NCBI GenBank assembly: GCA_051657165.1
Contig: JBOFKD010000165.1
Coordinates: forward strand, 1-64,000
DNA: 64,000 bases
Reading direction: 5' to 3'
Origin: UBA7332 sp051657165
GTDB lineage: Bacteria > Bacteroidota > Bacteroidia > Bacteroidales > UBA7332
Made by a program: the position numbers and the translations under genes. The notes beneath the pieces were generated by a model. That model saw only the letters and a program-made list of their open reading frames with translations. It searched no databases and had not been told where the DNA came from. Each line of letters opens with the position of its first letter. The first letter of the stretch is position 1. Of the stretch, positions 59,520 to 64,000 are shown in pieces.

Positions 59520-59897
59520 AACCGTATATCCTTGCTTTCTTTGCCGTATATTTTAGCAAGAATAAACCGGCAATTACTCACTGTATATAAGAGATTTAGT
59601 TCGTTTAATCGTATACTTTAGAAATCCGGTCCGGAGCGGTTGAAATTCCGCCCCGGACCGGTTCTATTTCCGCTCCGGAGCGGATTGTATTCCGGTCCGG
59701 AGCGGAAAAGTAAATCAACCGTATCTTGCAACTAAAACATCCGTATATAAAAAATAACTCCTCCTTTGTTCCGGCTAATCTGCACGTATATTCGTTTGCG
59801 TTTATGCGAATATCGCACATAACGATAAATGGCAGATAACAGCGAGTAACTATTGATCCTGCCGGATTTATATGTTAACCCCTCAATACCAGGTACG
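59520..59897. repeat. Intergenic element B: second copy of the element A scaffold
   Basis: About 378 bases between two terminators of converging genes. CGTAT-type words begin at 59522, 59544, 59581, 59609, 59719, 59741 and 59784, with the same spacings as element A (22, 37, 28, 110, 22, 43). The flanking sequence is largely identical to A, but the palindromic units inside are completely different. No reading frame seen. Confidence 0.9.
59626..59705. repeat. Four 14-bp palindromic units of element B, period 22
   Basis: Units at 59626-59639 (CCGGTCCGGAGCGG), 59648-59661 (CCGCCCCGGACCGG), 59670-59683 (CCGCTCCGGAGCGG) and 59692-59705 (CCGGTCCGGAGCGG), exactly 22 bases apart. The third is a perfect palindrome. 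The core is TCCGGA or CCCGGA, unlike TGCGCA in element A. Confidence 0.95.
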
Positions 59898-59911
59898 GCA
59901 TATACAAAAGT

Positions 59912-59950
59912 AAAGAGGAGGATGTGATCTTTTGACACATCCTCCTCTTT
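59912..59950 (-). terminator. Terminator of the DUF1275 gene
   Basis: 14-bp perfect stem (59912-59925 with 59937-59950), with A-rich sequence on the left. Confidence 0.9.
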
Positions 59951-59952
59951 AT

Positions 59953-60633
59953 TTACTGATCTCTCTTCTCTGAGCGACCACGTAATATAAAGAAAAATAT
60001 ACCTGACAACAGATAACCTATTGCACCCGGAATAAATATCTTTTCCTTCATATAACCAAAAAGAACTATGGAAAGAAGAGTACCTAAAGCAAACGATAGC
60101 AGAAGGAACACTTCGAATTTAATCTTCCATCCCATATTCGCTTCTCCACGCACCATATATCCGAGAAATGTTCCAAGATCTGTGAATGTACCGGTAACGT
60201 GTGTTGTCTTAAAACCAACACCTCTGTAAGAACGTATCAGCCCATTCTGTGTACCTAATGCACATGCCAGAAAATAAATAAACAGGTCTTCATTATAAAA
60301 TACCAGGTATAAAAATAACATCATGATACCTATGACAAACTGTATTTCCCCGTATTTACTTTCAAGCTTAAACTCTTTATTTACATTTACAAAAGCCGAT
60401 ATAAATCCACCTATTGTAAATGACAGAGAAAGCAGCAACAATACAAGAGCTGTGTTGTACCCGTGATTGTAAATATACTCTATAATCAGCGTATAATTGC
60501 CTGAATAATGAGACAATGCATAAGCAAATGCCATAAATCCGGCCATATTTATAAAGGCGCTCAAAAACGACACACTATATATCCAGATCTGTATTGCCCT
60601 GTCTTCATGATATAAAGCTTGATTTTCATCCAT
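59953..60633 (-). CDS. DUF1275 (YoaK) family membrane protein
   Basis: 226 residues with six hydrophobic helices. The family signature ALGTQNGLIRSYRGVGFKTT followed by HVTGTFTDLG is clear. Function unknown in the family; a small-molecule transporter is often suggested. Single gene closed by a terminator next to element B. Confidence 0.85.
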   Translation of the reverse strand: MDENQALYHEDRAIQIWIYSVSFLSAFINMAGFMAFAYALSHYSGNYTLIIEYIYNHGYNTALVLLLLSLSFTIGGFISAFVNVNKEFKLESKYGEIQFVIGIMMLFLYLVFYNEDLFIYFLACALGTQNGLIRSYRGVGFKTTHVTGTFTDLGTFLGYMVRGEANMGWKIKFEVFLLLSFALGTLLSIVLFGYMKEKIFIPGAIGYLLSGIFFFILRGRSEKRDQ

Positions 60634-60848
60634 AATCTCTTCTACTTTGTATATCAGAACAGCTAATCAGAAATAAATGTTCTGACCCGTAAGAACGAAC
60701 TTATTAAAATTCCACTTCAAACAAAAAGATATAACTACTATTGTATTAAAAAATATATTTAGTCGTTAAGTCCCGATTATTTTCGTTTAATTGCAAAACA
60801 ATAAAAAAACACTACATAATATTTTATTCACCGATAATCAGTTACACT

Positions 60849-61751
60849 ATGAATTCTTACACAAACAGCGCACTAATATTTCTATCCGTACTCTTCTTTT
60901 CCGGTTGTTCCTCCATGTCACCGGATGATCTTGACCTTGAGAGGCCAGACAAAAATCCAATTGAAGAAGTATGCAAAGAGATTAAACTATCAGTCCCTAC
61001 AATTCATGAAAACAAGATCTATACCGATGACGTTACCTTTGAATTCGAAATACTAGACGGAAATGGAGGTTATACTGTTTCTGTACCTGAATCAGGAAGT
61101 CTCACAAGAGCCATAGCAACACTTGACGGCAACAAGGTAAAAGTAGAAATTATTAATAATCCGGGATGCGAAATTGTTATCCGTGATAAAAAAGAAAAAG
61201 AAGCACGCGTATATCTGCAATCCAGGCATCCTTCGCTAATTATCTATTCAGGCACTTACGGGCTTATGGTTGGCAGTGTAAACAAACTCGGCAATATCGA
61301 TTTTGGTGTAGGCGGACCTTACGAAATAACAAAAGTAAAAGGAGATGCTTCTGAAATATTTGAAGAGAATAAAATACTGAAAGTAAAAGCTCTGAAACTT
61401 GGCAAAACAGATTATATATTCAAAGACAGAAGAGGTACAGCAGCATATATCTCAACATCTTCAAGCCTGAGCTTCACGATAGAAGAAGCAAATAAAAGTC
61501 TTGAGTTTAATGCCGTAAACTATATGTCAGCATCTGTTAAATTAAACTGGGGAACGGAATGGGAAATAGAATCACTGACAAATAATATTCTGGAAAAAGC
61601 GGATGTTTCACAGGCTCATCAGGTGGGCGGAGGACTTACAGAATGGTATTATCTGATGCTTGAAACAAAAGAAGATGGATCCGGCACTGATCGCGTGATC
61701 CTAAAAAACAACACAGGTGATAAAGCTATTGTAGAAATACATATTCCATAA
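60849..61751 (+). CDS. Hypothetical surface lipoprotein
   Basis: 300 residues. Signal peptide with lipobox FFSGC (Cys20), then a Ser-Asp-rich stretch. The rest looks like tandem beta-sandwich domains (VTFEFEILDGNGGYTVSVPE, then a second repeat-like part with KVKGDASEIFEENKILKVKA), reminiscent of Bacteroidales Ig-like lipoproteins. No enzyme motif. It shares a bidirectional terminator with nrdG. Function unknown. Confidence 0.65.
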   Translation: MNSYTNSALIFLSVLFFSGCSSMSPDDLDLERPDKNPIEEVCKEIKLSVPTIHENKIYTDDVTFEFEILDGNGGYTVSVPESGSLTRAIATLDGNKVKVEIINNPGCEIVIRDKKEKEARVYLQSRHPSLIIYSGTYGLMVGSVNKLGNIDFGVGGPYEITKVKGDASEIFEENKILKVKALKLGKTDYIFKDRRGTAAYISTSSSLSFTIEEANKSLEFNAVNYMSASVKLNWGTEWEIESLTNNILEKADVSQAHQVGGGLTEWYYLMLETKEDGSGTDRVILKNNTGDKAIVEIHIP

Positions 61752-61786
61752 ACTATATTTATTTACGATACGTCTTACGTTAAGTA

Positions 61787-61841
61787 TAAAAGCATAAAGA
61801 GCAGAAACCATATATTGGTCTCTGCTCTTTATGCTTTTATA
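61787..61841. terminator. Bidirectional terminator between lipoprotein gene and nrdG
   Basis: Long stem of more than 20 bp centred near 61814, starting ATAAAAGCATAAAGAGCAG on the left with its complement on the right. Confidence 0.92.
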
Positions 61842-61861
61842 TATTTATGATCGACTTCGTA

Positions 61862-62377
61862 TCAAAACGAAGGATAAGGGCTGTAATCCAGCAAAATCGT
61901 TTTTCTCATAGAAAGAGAACGAACAACATCAATAAGACGTTGGTTCGAACTTCCCCTGAACAATAAAGATAAGTCTCTTTTATCTGCTTCAAAAGGTCCG
62001 TCAACCAGCACATCAATATAAGAAAGTAATTCCATGAATTTATCTGTCTGGATAAGACTTTCAAATACATATCCGGTATAACACCAGATCGTCTTTGAGC
62101 TTTTTTCTTTTATTGCTTTCGCAATCTCGATAAAGCTGTCAGCCTGAAAAAAAGGATCTCCACCTGTAAACGTCACGTTTGAAACAGGATTAGACAATAC
62201 CCTTTCAATCACCTCATCTATAGAGAAACTTATTCCGTTTCCGATATCCCAGGAGTGAGGATTATGACAACCTTTGCATTGATGCGAACAACCTGCTGCA
62301 TAAATGGCTGTCCGAAAACCGGGACCATCTACGATTGTATCATCCACAATCTTTAAAAGAGAAATACTTTTAGTCAT
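61862..62377 (-). CDS. nrdG: Anaerobic ribonucleotide reductase activating protein
   Basis: 171 residues. Radical SAM enzyme that makes the glycyl radical on NrdD. The cluster motif is Cys30-x3-Cys34-x2-Cys37 (GCSHQCKGCHNP), with the FTGGDPF motif for SAM binding downstream. It overlaps the nrdD 3' end by 8 bases, so the two are coupled. Confidence 0.95.
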   Translation of the reverse strand: MTKSISLLKIVDDTIVDGPGFRTAIYAAGCSHQCKGCHNPHSWDIGNGISFSIDEVIERVLSNPVSNVTFTGGDPFFQADSFIEIAKAIKEKSSKTIWCYTGYVFESLIQTDKFMELLSYIDVLVDGPFEADKRDLSLLFRGSSNQRLIDVVRSLSMRKTILLDYSPYPSF

Positions 62378-64000
62378 GTCTTACACGATCATTCAATTCT
62401 GCAAGTTTTGCATTATTCCATCTGTCAGTTGTACCAACAAGATATCCCGTGATACGCTGAAGTTTGTCAATATGTTTACTCTGACATTTCGGACATACCG
62501 TCAGATTATCAGCAGCATTCTCAAAACCACAATCCAGGCATCTGTTACGATTATGGTTAACTGAACCATAACCAATATTCAGCTTATCCATAATCTCTAC
62601 AACAGAGCTGATTGATTCAGGATTATGCGTTGCATCTCCGTCTATTTCGACATAAAATATATGTCCGCCACGAGTAAGATCATGATACGGAGCTTCAATG
62701 GTCGCTTTGTGAGCTACGCTACAAGGATAGTAAACCGGAACATGATTAGAGTTTGTATAATAATCCCGGTCCGTAATACCCGGAATAACGCCATATTTCT
62801 TTTTATCAATTTTCGTAAATCTACCCGAAAGCCCTTCTGCCGGTGTTGCCAGCACACTATAATTGTGTTGATATTTATCTGCGAACTGATAAACCCGGTC
62901 GCGCATATGTGTCACAATTTTCAGACCCAATGCCTGAGATTCTGCATCTTCACCATGATGTTTTCCGCGAAGAGCTACCAGACACTCAGCTAACCCGATA
63001 AAACCAACACCTAACGTTCCCTGATTAATAACAGGCTCAATCGTTGAATTTGGAGTAAGCTTATCTGATCCATTCCACAATAGACTCATCAGTAATGGGA
63101 ATTGCTTAGCCAGAGCAGTCTTCTGAAACTCAAATCTCTGATGCAATTGTTTTGCCGTAAGATCCAGAATACGATCCAGTTTTTTAAAGAATGTATCAAT
63201 TCTCTCTTTTTCATCAGCAATATCACGACAATCCAGTGCCAGACCAACAATATTAATAGTTGAGAAAGAAATGTTACCACGTCCTACAGAAGTCTTTTCA
63301 CCAAAACGGTTTTCGAAAACACGAGTACGACATCCCATAGTCGCAACTTCGTAATTATAACGCTGTGGATCATTAGCATCCCATTTTTCATGTTGATTGA
63401 ATGAAGCATCCAGATTCAGGAAGTTAGGGAAGAAACGACGCGCAGATACTTTACATGCCAGCTGATACAAATCATAATTGCGATCTTCAGGCAAGAAGTT
63501 TACACCTCTTTTCTTTTTCCAGATCTGAATCGGGAAAATAGCTGTTGCTTCATTACCTACCCCACGATATGTAGAGTGAAGTAACTCGCGAATAATGCAA
63601 CGACCCTCTGCCGAAGTATCTGTACCATAATTTATAGAACTAAACACAACCTGATTTCCTCCACGACTATGAATTGTATTCATATTGTGAATAAACGCTT
63701 CCATTGCCTGATGAACACGGCTTACAGTGCGGTTTATTGCATGCTGTTTGTAACGCTCTGCTCCGGAAAGATCTGCAACATCTTTAGTTACATAATCTTC
63801 TATTTCCGAATGATAAAGCTCTGATAAATCTTCACCTGAAAGACTCTCCAGGACTTTCACTTCTTCAATATAGCTTGTACGGACAAACGGAGCATAATAG
63901 AAATCGATAGCCGGAATAGCCTGACCACCGTGCATTTCATTCTGCGCTGTCTCCAGAGAAATACATCCCTGTATACTTGCTGTCTCGATACGTTTTGCCG
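62370..64000 (-). CDS. nrdD: Anaerobic ribonucleoside-triphosphate reductase (partial, 5' end outside window)
   Basis: At least 543 codons visible; the frame continues past an internal Met at 63935 to the window edge, and the residues before it (SIQGCISLETAQNEMHGG) belong to the protein. Reduces NTPs to dNTPs under anoxia with a glycyl radical. Visible: the Cys in VATMGCRTRVFENRFG, the zinc motif CLDCGFENAADNLTVCPKC near the end, and the glycyl radical loop RITGYLVGTTDRWN in the last 30 residues. The N-terminal ATP-cone regulatory domain would lie outside the window. Confidence 0.95.
   Translation of the reverse strand, partial: AKRIETASIQGCISLETAQNEMHGGQAIPAIDFYYAPFVRTSYIEEVKVLESLSGEDLSELYHSEIEDYVTKDVADLSGAERYKQHAINRTVSRVHQAMEAFIHNMNTIHSRGGNQVVFSSINYGTDTSAEGRCIIRELLHSTYRGVGNEATAIFPIQIWKKKRGVNFLPEDRNYDLYQLACKVSARRFFPNFLNLDASFNQHEKWDANDPQRYNYEVATMGCRTRVFENRFGEKTSVGRGNISFSTINIVGLALDCRDIADEKERIDTFFKKLDRILDLTAKQLHQRFEFQKTALAKQFPLLMSLLWNGSDKLTPNSTIEPVINQGTLGVGFIGLAECLVALRGKHHGEDAESQALGLKIVTHMRDRVYQFADKYQHNYSVLATPAEGLSGRFTKIDKKKYGVIPGITDRDYYTNSNHVPVYYPCSVAHKATIEAPYHDLTRGGHIFYVEIDGDATHNPESISSVVEIMDKLNIGYGSVNHNRNRCLDCGFENAADNLTVCPKCQSKHIDKLQRITGYLVGTTDRWNNAKLAELNDRVRHD

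Overview
The window reads as a chromosomal segment of an anaerobic member of the Bacteroidota, most likely order Bacteroidales. The evidence is the gene content (TonB receptor with a CarboxypepD_reg N-terminus, a secreted PCMD protein with a type IX secretion C-terminal signal, M49 dipeptidyl peptidase, B12-dependent methylmalonyl-CoA mutase pair, anaerobic NrdD/NrdG), A-rich leaders without Shine-Dalgarno sequences, and repeated TAnnTTTG -7 promoter boxes, some with TTTG-like -33 boxes. A Dysgonomonas-like genus is a guess.

Positions 1 to about 9200 are the right end of a prophage: tail assembly chaperone with a programmed -1 frameshift, tape measure, distal tail protein, three fibre-type proteins, a further structural protein, holin and M15 endolysin. 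All lie on the + strand. The prophage ends inside pgeF (yfiH), of which only the 5' part remains. The left end of the prophage, with the integrase and the other half of pgeF, lies outside the window.

From 9.2 to 25 kb lie housekeeping genes: obg-adk-hpt (-), nnr-bioD (+), a PH-domain protein, a GNAT enzyme, thrS (-), uraA, ileS, a dksA/traR-like gene, lspA and a DUF4296 lipoprotein (+). From 25 to 46.5 kb: M49 peptidase, Bax1-type membrane protein, GH13 enzyme with a patatin-like protein, TonB receptor with a beta-helix-like lipoprotein, manA, a sugar nucleotidyltransferase, a T9SS cargo protein, mutB/mutA and fabD. From 46.6 to 64 kb: fetAB, ansB, topB, a gtrA-type gene, the operon amn-holA-nif3-zinc-ribbon protein, a restriction-type nuclease domain protein, a PL8-like lyase, a DUF1275 protein, a lipoprotein, nrdG and a partial nrdD. 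Strong intrinsic terminators close most transcription units.

The most unusual signal is non-coding. Three intergenic islands (about 25.3-25.7, 35.8-36.1 and 59.5-59.9 kb) each carry four tandem palindromes at an exact 22-bp period, flanked by CGTAT-type words at matching distances. Two of the islands have near-identical flanks, yet their palindromes are completely different and are uniform within each island. I do not recognise this as a named repeat family. It looks like a structured nucleoprotein or RNA element whose recognition sequence changes in concert.
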